Shown: positions 1 through 5,459 of the stretch, in pieces
Numbering within the stretch: the first letter of the stretch is position 1
How the letters are laid out: the number at the start of each line of letters is the position of its first letter
Assembly (NCBI GenBank): GCA_015067375.1
Contig: SVMQ01000150.1
Coordinates: 1-5,901 of the forward strand
Source of the DNA: Oscillospiraceae bacterium
Lineage (GTDB): Bacteria > Bacillota > Clostridia > Oscillospirales > Ruminococcaceae
Reading direction: 5' to 3'
DNA: 5,901 bases
Program-made: the position numbers and the translations under genes
Notes under the pieces: model-generated
Databases searched by the model: none
What the model was told of the DNA's origin: nothing
What the model saw: only the letters and a program-made list of their open reading frames with translations

Positions 1-1210
1 TCCGATCTCCGTTGAAAGTGATATTGGCGGCAGTCCATATCTGATTCTGACCGACATCGGCAACGACAACACAGTTGTCGGGAAGCTCCTTGTCGAGTAT
101 CTTCATAAACTGCTTGGGGTTGATGTAGCCCTTGGGCGCAGGCTTTATCGGCTCGTCCTTGCGGTGGGCGTCAAGCTCTGCTATCCATTCGGTGTGGGTC
201 ATGGGATGCTCTGTCGCGTCGAGAAGCTGTCCGAGTATCAGAGTAAGGTCGCCTACCACTGGGATATCCACCGCGAGATTTTTGCCTATCTCGGCAGGGT
301 CGATATCTATATGTATAACTGTGAGGTCATCGCGCCGCTGCATTGCTGAGATAGCGCGGTCGCCGACTCTCGCGCCTAGAAGCACCAGCGTATCGCAGTG
401 GTTTACCGCGTAGTTTGCGCTGCTGCAGCCGTGCATACCGAGCATTCCGAAGTAGCGCGCATCGTTGGTAGGCATCGCGCCGAGTCCCATCATCGTGGAC
501 ACGACAGGGATATCGGTAAGCTCAGAGAATCTGCGCATAAGCTCTGCACCGTCGCCCGTAAACAGACCGCCGCCCGCGCATATCAGCGGCTTTTCCGCCT
601 CCGCAAGCTCGGTCATAACGCGCTTTATCTGCTGACCGTTGCCGAGGCTGCTCGGACGGTAGCTTCGGATGCTGATGGTCTCGGGATATTCAAAAGGTAT
701 CTCGCACCTCTGCACGTCGTATGGGATATCTATCAGCACAGGGCCGCGTCTGCCACTGCCTGCGATATAGAAAGCCTCCTTAAACACCCTTGCGGTGTCG
801 CAGGGGTCTTTGAGCAGGTAGCTGTGCTTTACGAAAGGCTCAGCCGAGCCTGTTATATCAGCCTCCTGAAACACATCCCTGCCTATCTGCTCGCGGTTTA
901 CCTGACCCGTGATGATGACCATGGGGATGCTGTCCATGTAGGCGGTGGCTATCGCTGTGATGAGATTCAGCGCACCGGGGCCGCTGGTCGCTATCGCAAC
1001 GGCAGGCTTGCCCGTGATACGCGCGAAGCCGCTTGCGGCGTGACCGCCGTTGACCTCATGGCGCACGAGGATGTGCTTTATATCGGTGTTGATAAGTTCA
1101 TCATAAAAAGGACAGATAGCGGCGCCCGGGTATCCGAAAACGGTGGAGATGCCCTCCGCCTTTAGACACTCTGTCATTGCTTTTGCTACTGTCATACGGC
1201 GTTTGCTCAA
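1..1210 (-). CDS. ilvB: Acetolactate synthase large subunit, partial (3' end outside window)
   Basis: This is a thiamine-diphosphate enzyme that condenses two pyruvates to 2-acetolactate, or pyruvate with 2-oxobutyrate, the first common step of valine, leucine and isoleucine synthesis in the cytoplasm. About 403 of the usual ~550 residues are present. Visible motifs are GYPGAAICPFYDEL (26-39), catalytic Glu52 in the RHE motif, ATSGPGALNLITAIATAYMD (74-93), FQEADITG (114-121), GPVLIDIPYDVQ (156-167), the middle-domain GMLGMHG (255-261) and the start of the C-terminal domain, VADVGQNQIW (383-392). The ThDP/Mg-binding GDG region is beyond the window. A TTG start at 1210 is chosen because GGGAGG lies 8 nt upstream of it. 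An in-frame ATG at 1195 is the alternative but sits too far from that site. GARVGDR (279-285) and GQNQ replace the more usual GARFDDR and GQHQ, so a divergent paralogue is possible. The family assignment is secure; the exact role within it is slightly less so. Confidence 0.93.
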   Translation of the reverse strand, partial: MSKRRMTVAKAMTECLKAEGISTVFGYPGAAICPFYDELINTDIKHILVRHEVNGGHAASGFARITGKPAVAIATSGPGALNLITAIATAYMDSIPMVIITGQVNREQIGRDVFQEADITGSAEPFVKHSYLLKDPCDTARVFKEAFYIAGSGRRGPVLIDIPYDVQRCEIPFEYPETISIRSYRPSSLGNGQQIKRVMTELAEAEKPLICAGGGLFTGDGAELMRRFSELTDIPVVSTMMGLGAMPTNDARYFGMLGMHGCSSANYAVNHCDTLVLLGARVGDRAISAMQRRDDLTVIHIDIDPAEIGKNLAVDIPVVGDLTLILGQLLDATEHPMTHTEWIAELDAHRKDEPIKPAPKGYINPKQFMKILDKELPDNCVVVADVGQNQIWTAANITFNGDR

Positions 1211-1224
1211 TCCATCACCCTCCC
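1211..1224 (-). promoter_or_regulatory. ilvB ribosome binding site deciding a TTG start
   Basis: On the minus strand, GGGAGGGTGAT matches the 16S anti-Shine-Dalgarno sequence well. It ends with 8 nt between GGGAGG and the TTG at 1210-1208, whereas the first in-frame ATG (1195) is 23 nt away. The ATG overlapping the site (ATG GAT TGA) stops at once and is not usable. Confidence 0.7.
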
Positions 1225-1252
1225 GCTGTTTCAGCATGATATACACTTATAA

Positions 1253-1281
1253 ATTATATCAAACAAAGCGCATATTGTCAA
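1253..1281 (-). promoter_or_regulatory. Consensus sigma-A promoter for ilvB
   Basis: On the minus strand the -35 is TTGACA (1281-1276), the spacer is exactly 17 nt, and the -10 is TATAAT (1258-1253), preceded by the extended -10 TG (TGATATAAT). All 12 hexamer positions match consensus. Transcription would begin near 1246, giving a leader of about 36 nt before the TTG start. That is too short for a T-box or a leader-peptide attenuator, so any branched-chain amino acid control would have to act at the promoter. Confidence 0.88.
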
Positions 1282-1336
1282 GATAAAATGCGGTTTTTTT
1301 GACTTTTGCCAAATCAACGCTTTATAGCATTGAAAC

Positions 1337-1348
1337 AATTGGTCAATT
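1337..1348. promoter_or_regulatory. Short inverted repeat, possible operator
   Basis: AATTG and CAATT are separated by 2 nt (AATTGGTCAATT). It lies inside a wider inverted pair TGAAACA (1331-1337) and TGTTTCA, whose right arm is near 1361-1367. The site is about 55 bp upstream of the ilvB -35 and 70 bp upstream of the plus-strand -35, so it could serve either gene. Only the symmetry supports it; the region is AT-rich and chance is plausible. Confidence 0.25.
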
Positions 1349-1388
1349 ATCACATTATAACTGTTTCAGAGCCTTGTTTTTTTGATGA

Positions 1389-1402
1389 AAAAAACGTTTA
1401 CA
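1389..1402. promoter_or_regulatory. Secondary LacI/CcpA-type operator
   Basis: AAAAAACGTTTACA matches the Bacillus-type cre consensus TGWNANCGNTNWCA at every fixed position except the first two. Its central CG (1395-1396) is 32 bp from the central CG of the stronger operator at 1420-1435. That is close to three helical turns, so bound dimers would face the same side of the DNA. The similarity is direct; function is inferred. Confidence 0.45.
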
Positions 1403-1419
1403 TTTTTACTGCAACCCTC

Positions 1420-1435
1420 TTGAAAACGTTTTCAA
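1420..1435. promoter_or_regulatory. Palindromic LacI/CcpA-family operator within the promoter
   Basis: TTGAAAACGTTTTCAA is a perfect 16-bp palindrome with the central CG typical of LacI/GalR-family operators. Its inner 14 bp match the cre consensus TGWNANCGNTNWCA fully. It overlaps the -35 and fills half of the spacer, so a bound repressor would block RNA polymerase. The expected regulator is a LacI-family sugar-responsive repressor or CcpA. No regulator gene is in the window, so which one acts is unknown. Confidence 0.75.
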
Positions 1436-1448
1436 AATATGGTATAAT
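1420..1448 (+). promoter_or_regulatory. Strong sigma-A promoter for the glycosidase cluster
   Basis: The -35 is TTGAAA (1420-1425), the spacer is 17 nt, and the -10 is TATAAT (1443-1448), with an extended -10 TG one base upstream (TGGTATAAT). Transcription would start near 1455, leaving a leader of about 440 nt before the ATG at 1898. That leader would contain the whole repeat array. The -10 is also the first motif of repeat copy 1. Confidence 0.8.
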
Positions 1449-1560
1449 AAATTTGCCTCAAATCAAAAGCTTCGCTTTTGCGGCAAATTTATTGAACGGC
1501 TGAAAGAACAGCTGTCGCTGTCTGCGCCTGTCGGCGCTCAAACGCTGTGCGTTTGCTTTC
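1439..1560. repeat. Repeat copy 1 (hairpin A plus cloverleaf B)
   Basis: Hairpin A pairs 1446-1457 with 1482-1493 (12 bp). Inside it, CAAAAGC (1464-1470) pairs with GCTTTTG (1474-1480) around a TTC loop. Cloverleaf B spans 1501-1561. TGAAAG (1501-1506) pairs with CTTTCA (1556-1561) and encloses ACAGC/GCTGT (1508-1521, loop TGTC), GCGCC/GGCGC (1524-1537, loop TGTC) and CAAACGC/GCGTTTG (1539-1555, loop TGT). Confidence 0.88.
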
Positions 1561-1682
1561 ATGGTATAATAAATTTGCCTGATATCAAAAGCTTCGCTTT
1601 TGCGGCAAATTTATTGAACGGCTGAAAGAACGGCTGTCGCCGTCTGCGCCTGTCGGCGCTCAAACGCTGTGCGTTTGCTTTC
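1561..1682. repeat. Repeat copy 2 with paired substitution in a stem
   Basis: The fold is the same as copy 1, shifted by 122 bp, with cloverleaf B at 1623-1683. Two of the four differences from copy 1 fall in the internal loop of hairpin A (CAA to GAT). The other two are partners in the first small stem: A1510-T1519 in copy 1 is G1632-C1641 here. The stem becomes ACGGC/GCCGT and stays fully paired. Confidence 0.88.
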
Positions 1683-1740
1683 ATGGTATAATAAATTTGC
1701 CTCAAATCAAAAGCTTCGCTTTTGCGGCAAATTTATTGAA
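1683..1740. repeat. Repeat copy 3, hairpin A only
   Basis: This copy has only the TGGTATAAT motif and hairpin A (stem 1690-1701 with 1726-1737), identical to copy 1 over 58 bp. Cloverleaf B is missing. A different cloverleaf-like element starts at the same place (1740), so one cloverleaf has been exchanged for another. Confidence 0.85.
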
Positions 1741-1810
1741 ACATATCTTGGTCTGCTGCGCAGACAACGGCTTGCACCGTTTCGCAGAGCGTTCGCCCTG
1801 CGGATATGTT
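1740..1810. repeat. Second cloverleaf-like palindromic element, different sequence
   Basis: AACATATC (1740-1747) pairs with GATATGTT (1803-1810) in an 8-bp closing stem. Inside are GTCTGC/GCAGAC (1751-1765, loop TGC), AACGG/CCGTT (1766-1781, loop CTTGCA) and CGCAG/CTGCG (1783-1802). The stems follow one another with almost no unpaired bases, the same four-way plan as cloverleaf B but with no shared sequence. The right arm runs into TGTTATACT (1807-1815), an extended -10-like motif lacking a convincing -35. Confidence 0.75.
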
Positions 1811-1840
1811 ATACTAATGATATCGAAAAGTAACTGATGT

Positions 1841-1859
1841 CGCATACGGCTGTATTGCG
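1841..1859 (+). other. Small leader hairpin upstream of the first glycosidase
   Basis: CGCATAC (1841-1847) pairs with GTATTGCG (1852-1859) with one bulged T and a GGCT loop. It ends 24 nt before the GGAG ribosome binding site (1884-1887) and would sit in the mRNA leader. It has no T-run, so it is not a terminator. Any role is inferred. Confidence 0.35.
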
Positions 1860-1897
1860 GCATGAATAAAAAGCTTTCAGAACGGAGAAATTAAATC

Positions 1898-3346
1898 ATG
1901 GAACAGAAGATCTATGCAATCGAAATGGGCCCTGCAAAGTGCGCTGTTGACCTCGGCGACGGAAGCGAGCGCGGCGAGTATGTAAATCAGGACTACATCC
2001 TGCACAAGATGGGCAGACCCCACCGCGGAATCAGCCTTATGTACTGCTACTATCCCCTCGACAAGACATGGCCTGCAAGAGCGCGTGACGCGTTCGCTGA
2101 TCAGGAGGTCTCCTTCCAGTGGGACTACCCCTATGACGACTACTTCACCTACAAGGGCGGTATCGGCGGCACTACCGAGGACGAGCCTTTCACCTGCATG
2201 AAGGACGTGCGCCGTCACGGTCAGGATGTCATCCTCACCATCACCATCGACCCCAACCTTACTGACGAGTACCTCATCAAGATCGCGCAGGAGCTTCGCA
2301 CATACGGTCGTATGCAGCTTCGCATCAACCACGAGGCTACAGGTAACTGGTTCAGCTTTACAAAGCGTGCGACCTATCAGGAGATAGCTGATTTCTATGT
2401 GCGCTTCCACAACATCATCAAGAGAGAAGCTCCCAACGTTCAGACCGTTCTGTGCATCGGCGGTGTAGAGCATCCCGAAAAGGGCGGCGAGATCGAGATG
2501 GAGAAGGAGTTTGCAGAGGCAGTAAAGGCTACAGATATCTGGTCTGTTGACAAGTACATGGCTCTCCACTGGGGCTGGCCCTATGACGTTGCAGAGGTAG
2601 GTGGCACTTCCTTCGGCAGAAGCAAGGTGAGCGATACCTACAACCTCACAAAGCTGTCCGAGAAGCGCTACAAGGAGATATGCGGCGGCGTGAAGAAGCC
2701 TATGGTAATGTCCGAGTTCAACGCTGACGGCGACGTTACAGGCCCTTATGAGCAGGCAGACATGATAAAGGAATTCTGCGATATGCTCAAGAACGACTCT
2801 GAGCAGGGCTGGTTCAACGGCTTTACATTCTACCAGTTCCGCGACCGCGGCAGACTGGGTCTTGAGATAGAGGATCCCAACAATCCCGATGTGGGCATTG
2901 AGCAGCCTGCAATGAAGACCTATAAGGAGATAATCCACGACGAGTATTTCTACCCCTCCATGAAGCAGGGCGCAGAGGTGGCTCTGCCTGCAAAGCTCCG
3001 CTGGGGCGGCGCTGAGGACAGCACAGGTCTTGCTATCCCTCTGCACTTCGATAAGAACCCCACATTCTGCGAGATAACCTTTGATGAGCCGCTCAACCTC
3101 ATGATGGAGATAAACGGCAAGTGGTTCTACAAGTCCCCCGAGACTAAGACCATCGACCTTATGTCCGCATTCTACGAGAAGCCCCTTGACGGCGAGGCTG
3201 ACCTCACTCTCAAGATATTTGCGCCTCCCGCAAGCGGCGAGAATGACCCCTCTCAGGGCGAGGACTGGCAGACAAACTACTACACCACCATCACAAAGAT
3301 GCCCGATATCCGCATCAGATTTGCGCCCATCATCGGCAAGCTGTAA
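1898..3346 (+). CDS. Divergent GH26-like (clan GH-A) glycoside hydrolase
   Basis: This 482-residue protein is probably a retaining beta-glycosidase with a (beta/alpha)8 barrel at about residues 35-350. LRINHEATGNWF (141-152) resembles the GH26 acid/base motif, giving His145 and Glu146. MSEFN (271-275) supplies the likely nucleophile Glu273, and FTFYQFRD (309-316) follows as a late barrel strand. VDKY and WGWPYD (217-230) are aromatic-rich like a sugar-binding cleft. Residues ~355-482 look like an additional beta-rich domain I do not recognise. There is no signal peptide, so it is predicted cytoplasmic unless exported another way. GGAG lies 10 nt before the ATG. It is the first gene after the operator-controlled promoter, 67 bp ahead of the GH3 gene. 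Its strong preference for AAG, AAC, TAC, ATC and CTC codons suggests high expression. Beta-mannan oligosaccharides are the likely substrate from context. Clan is fairly sure, family and substrate are not. Confidence 0.72.
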   Translation: MEQKIYAIEMGPAKCAVDLGDGSERGEYVNQDYILHKMGRPHRGISLMYCYYPLDKTWPARARDAFADQEVSFQWDYPYDDYFTYKGGIGGTTEDEPFTCMKDVRRHGQDVILTITIDPNLTDEYLIKIAQELRTYGRMQLRINHEATGNWFSFTKRATYQEIADFYVRFHNIIKREAPNVQTVLCIGGVEHPEKGGEIEMEKEFAEAVKATDIWSVDKYMALHWGWPYDVAEVGGTSFGRSKVSDTYNLTKLSEKRYKEICGGVKKPMVMSEFNADGDVTGPYEQADMIKEFCDMLKNDSEQGWFNGFTFYQFRDRGRLGLEIEDPNNPDVGIEQPAMKTYKEIIHDEYFYPSMKQGAEVALPAKLRWGGAEDSTGLAIPLHFDKNPTFCEITFDEPLNLMMEINGKWFYKSPETKTIDLMSAFYEKPLDGEADLTLKIFAPPASGENDPSQGEDWQTNYYTTITKMPDIRIRFAPIIGKL

Positions 3347-3359
3347 TTCCGATAGATAT

Positions 3360-3389
3360 TCCGCCCATCGCTTTACAGCGGTGGGTGGA
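3360..3389 (+). other. Intercistronic hairpin between the GH26-like and GH3 genes
   Basis: A 12-bp stem pairs 3360-3371 with 3378-3389, including two G-U pairs, around the loop TTTACA. It starts 13 nt after the stop codon and ends 10 nt before the GH3 ribosome binding site. No T-run follows, so a full intrinsic terminator is unlikely. A processing or mRNA-stability hairpin that favours the upstream gene would fit the spacing and the difference in codon bias between the two genes. Confidence 0.6.
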
Positions 3390-3398
3390 GTTGTGTGC

Positions 3399-3406
3399 GA
3401 GGAGAT
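3399..3406 (+). promoter_or_regulatory. GH3 ribosome binding site fixing the start at 3414
   Basis: GAGGAGAT lies 9 nt before the ATG (counted from AGGAG). The reading frame is open upstream as far as 3186, inside the preceding gene. The signal peptide directly after the 3414 ATG and this strong site show that the upstream extension is not translated as part of the protein. Confidence 0.85.
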
Positions 3407-3413
3407 AAATAAT

Positions 3414-5339
3414 ATGAGAAAGCTTTTGTCATTAATATGCGCCGCTGTTGTGATCGTGACCTGCACCTCCTGCAGTGTGTCAGAGGAGAGCAGCATCGTC
3501 GGCACAGAGGACGTCAACGCTACCTCTGAAGCCGCCGAAACGACCCGAAAGGCAAAAACATCCACTCCCGACGACCTTTTCAACCTCGGTGAGCCACAGC
3601 CGCCCTATCAGGAGGTAGTGACCGCGCCGCAGGTCGATTACACAGGCATGACCGCCGAGGAGATAACCGCGTCGCTTACGCTGGAGCAGAAAGCCGCGCA
3701 GATGGTGCAGCCCGCGATATACATGGTGTCAGAGCAGCAGATGCAGCAGAATTGCTACGGCAGCATACTGTCGAAGTACGATTCCGTGACCTATACCGAG
3801 TGGCAGCGGATAGTGGATGGCTTTCAGCAGTGCGCGCTTGCTTCCGAGGCGGCGATACCTTATATCTATGGACAGGACGATGTGCATGGCGTGAACTATT
3901 GCGACGGCGCTGTGATATTTCCGCATAACATCGGCATAGGCGCTGCAAACGACGCCGAGCTGACCTATCAGATGGGACTTGCGGTGGCGGACGAAGCTAA
4001 GCTGTGCCATATGCTGTGGAACTTTGCGCCGTGCGTGGCGCAGTCCGAAGACCCGCGCTGGGGCAGGACTTATGAGAGCTACGGCGCTGACCTCGACCTT
4101 ATAACGGAGCTGAGTACCAGCTATACAAAGGGTCTTGTGGAAGGCGGCATCGTCGCTTGTGCAAAGCATTTCTTCGGTGATGGAAACGTGGAGTACGGCA
4201 CAGGCGAGGACTCGGATGTTGACCGCCTTATCGACCGCGGCGATTCCGTGCTGACAGAGGAAGAGATAGACAGGCTACTTGCAGTGTATCAGGCGCAGAT
4301 AGACGCAGGCGTTCAGACGATAATGATAACGCACTCTGCCGTAAACGGCGAAAAGGTACACGAAAGCGCGAAGTATATACAGTATCTGAAAAACGAGATG
4401 GGCTTTGACGGCTTTATCGTCAGCGACTGGAACTCCGTTCAGAACACCTCTCCCGACACCTATGAGGAGCAGGTCATCACCTGTGTCAATGCAGGCATAG
4501 ATATGCTGATGGAGGTAGAGTATTTCGATACGGCGAAGCGCATCATCGTGGATGCCGTGAACAGCGGCAGGATATCCGCGGAGCGCGTTGATGACGCGGT
4601 GCGCAGGATAATTCAGGTAAAGCTGGATGCAGGACTGTTCGATGACCCCATGTGCGACAGCATCGACACCGTGCAGGACAGCACAGGCAGCGACGAATAC
4701 CGCGCGCTTGCCGAGCAGCTGGTTGAAAAGAGCCTTGTGCTGCTCAAAAACGAGAATGAGCTTCTCCCGTTCAAGGAGGGCATGACTATCTATATAACAG
4801 GCCCTGCGGCAGACAGCGACAGAGCGCAGTGCGGCGGTTGGACTATCGACTGGAATCAAAGCCCCTACGAGAGCATCAGCGGCGTTACCTCGATACTGGA
4901 GGGCTTTGAGCAGAAAGCGGCGGAGCACGGTATCACCGTTACCACTGACAAGAACGAGGCGGCGTCCGCGGATGCGGTGCTTCTGGTGGTGGGCGAGCAG
5001 GCTTACGCGGAATGGAACGGCGACACTGCAGACCTGCAGCTTTGCGGAAGCCACGGTCTGAGCGGCAACAAAAAGGCGATACAGGAGGCTGAGGCGCTCG
5101 GAAAGCCTGTTGTCACCTGCATAGTCGCAGGCCGTCAGGTGCTGATAGAGGAGCATATCGACAGCTGGGATTCCGTCGTGATGTGCTATCTCCCGGGCTC
5201 TGAGGGACAGGGCGTTGCGGATGTGCTTTGCGGCGCGTCCGATTTCATGGGAAAGCTTCCCAGCCCATGGTACGGCTCTGTAGATCAGATAGGCACGGGC
5301 GAATGTATGTTTGAACAGGGCTACGGACTGAGCTATTAA
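3414..5339 (+). CDS. GH3 beta-glucosidase-type lipoprotein (ExoI-like)
   Basis: This 641-residue glycosidase removes beta-linked sugars, most likely glucose, from the non-reducing ends of oligosaccharides. Residues 1-20 (MRKLLSLICAAVVIVTCTSC) are a lipoprotein-like signal. Cys20 or Cys17 would be the anchor, though neither lipobox is fully canonical. A Ser/Thr/Glu/Pro-rich linker runs to ~75. The GH3 barrel (~85-415) shows GQDDVHG (153-159), FPHNIGIG (169-176), DPRWGRTYESYG (213-224), KHFFGDG (251-257) and the nucleophile Asp338 in GFIVSDW. Domain 2 (~435-641) contains VVGEQAYAEWNGD (525-537), the region that carries the acid/base Glu in the barley exoglucanase ExoI group. It ends in the family-typical GYGLSY, so it is complete and has no fibronectin-like third domain. 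Codon use is less biased than in the upstream gene, with many ATA and TAT codons. Surface attachment and family are well supported; exact specificity (beta-1,3/1,4-glucosyl or another) is not visible. Confidence 0.92.
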   Translation: MRKLLSLICAAVVIVTCTSCSVSEESSIVGTEDVNATSEAAETTRKAKTSTPDDLFNLGEPQPPYQEVVTAPQVDYTGMTAEEITASLTLEQKAAQMVQPAIYMVSEQQMQQNCYGSILSKYDSVTYTEWQRIVDGFQQCALASEAAIPYIYGQDDVHGVNYCDGAVIFPHNIGIGAANDAELTYQMGLAVADEAKLCHMLWNFAPCVAQSEDPRWGRTYESYGADLDLITELSTSYTKGLVEGGIVACAKHFFGDGNVEYGTGEDSDVDRLIDRGDSVLTEEEIDRLLAVYQAQIDAGVQTIMITHSAVNGEKVHESAKYIQYLKNEMGFDGFIVSDWNSVQNTSPDTYEEQVITCVNAGIDMLMEVEYFDTAKRIIVDAVNSGRISAERVDDAVRRIIQVKLDAGLFDDPMCDSIDTVQDSTGSDEYRALAEQLVEKSLVLLKNENELLPFKEGMTIYITGPAADSDRAQCGGWTIDWNQSPYESISGVTSILEGFEQKAAEHGITVTTDKNEAASADAVLLVVGEQAYAEWNGDTADLQLCGSHGLSGNKKAIQEAEALGKPVVTCIVAGRQVLIEEHIDSWDSVVMCYLPGSEGQGVADVLCGASDFMGKLPSPWYGSVDQIGTGECMFEQGYGLSY

Positions 5340-5459
5340 AAAATTTTAACAAAACAAAAAAATATTTTGCAACCTTTCCGTGTCGTGTGCAGTGTTATGT
5401 GCGATGAGTGAGTACAGAACACGCAATGGCGCGGTATCTCACTGCATCGAGGTGACATT
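5340..5459 (+). other. Spacer between the GH3 and GH26 genes, no clear terminator
   Basis: The first ~30 bp are almost pure A/T (A-runs with short T-runs) and contain no GC-rich dyad, so I see no intrinsic terminator. Further on, TGCAGTG (5388-5394) and CACTGCA (5440-5446) form a 7-bp inverted pair that ends 2 nt before the GH26 ribosome binding site and could form the base of a leader stem. No convincing promoter is visible. Read-through from the GH3 gene is the simplest view. Confidence 0.4.
5449..5455 (+). promoter_or_regulatory. GH26 ribosome binding site fixing the start at 5460
   Basis: GAGGTGA ends 4 nt before the ATG at 5460 (7 nt from GAGG), an excellent match to the anti-Shine-Dalgarno sequence. 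It supports a start at 5460 and so a protein lacking a signal peptide. Confidence 0.8.

Larger units (their letters stand above)
1439..1740. repeat. 122-bp palindromic tandem repeat array, 2.5 copies
   Basis: The period is exactly 122 bp: copy 1 at 1439-1560, copy 2 at 1561-1682, and a partial copy 3 at 1683-1740. Copies 1 and 2 differ at four positions, none an insertion or deletion. Each unit begins with an extended -10-like TGGTATAAT, followed by module A, a long hairpin ending in GGCAAATTTATT. Module B follows, three small hairpins enclosed by a TGAAAG/CTTTCA stem. Almost every base is in a potential stem. It could be a REP/BIME- or MITE-like genomic repeat that expanded in the spacer, or a structured leader RNA. 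No coding capacity is credible here. Confidence 0.92.

Noticed and set aside
398..1165. A 255-codon plus-strand open frame opposite ilvB
   Set aside because: The opposite strand encodes unmistakable acetolactate synthase motifs throughout; this is a shadow frame with His/Arg/Ala-rich noise.
1299..1328. Plus-strand promoter TTGACT with TATAGC at 18-nt spacing
   Set aside because: The -10 matches only four of six positions and the spacing is off optimum. A much better promoter lies downstream at 1420-1448.
1439..1740. CRISPR array
   Set aside because: The units are 122 bp, near-identical over their full length and contiguous, with no variable spacers and no cas genes nearby.
1501..1810. tRNA genes suggested by cloverleaf shape
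   Set aside because: Loops are 3-6 nt in most arms, there is no anticodon loop of 7 nt, no proper T-loop and no CCA or acceptor discriminator. The shape alone is tRNA-like.
1862..1894. Ten-codon leader peptide (MNKKLSERRN) ending 3 nt before the first glycosidase start
   Set aside because: No ribosome binding site precedes it and its codons show no run of a regulatory amino acid. Its end overlaps the ribosome binding site of the main gene, which could be chance.
3186..3413. Upstream in-frame extension of the GH3 gene overlapping the preceding gene
   Set aside because: A strong ribosome binding site and a signal peptide directly follow the ATG at 3414; the extension reads as a frame-shifted shadow of the upstream coding sequence.
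1877..3583. A 568-codon open frame on the minus strand opposite the GH26-like gene
   Set aside because: It is antisense to a gene with clear catalytic motifs and a ribosome binding site. The frame stays open because the strongly biased codons of the real gene rarely give antisense stops, and its translation has no recognisable domain.
5340..5372. Intrinsic terminator after the GH3 gene
   Set aside because: The stretch is A/T-rich but has no GC-rich stem followed by a T-run on the plus strand.
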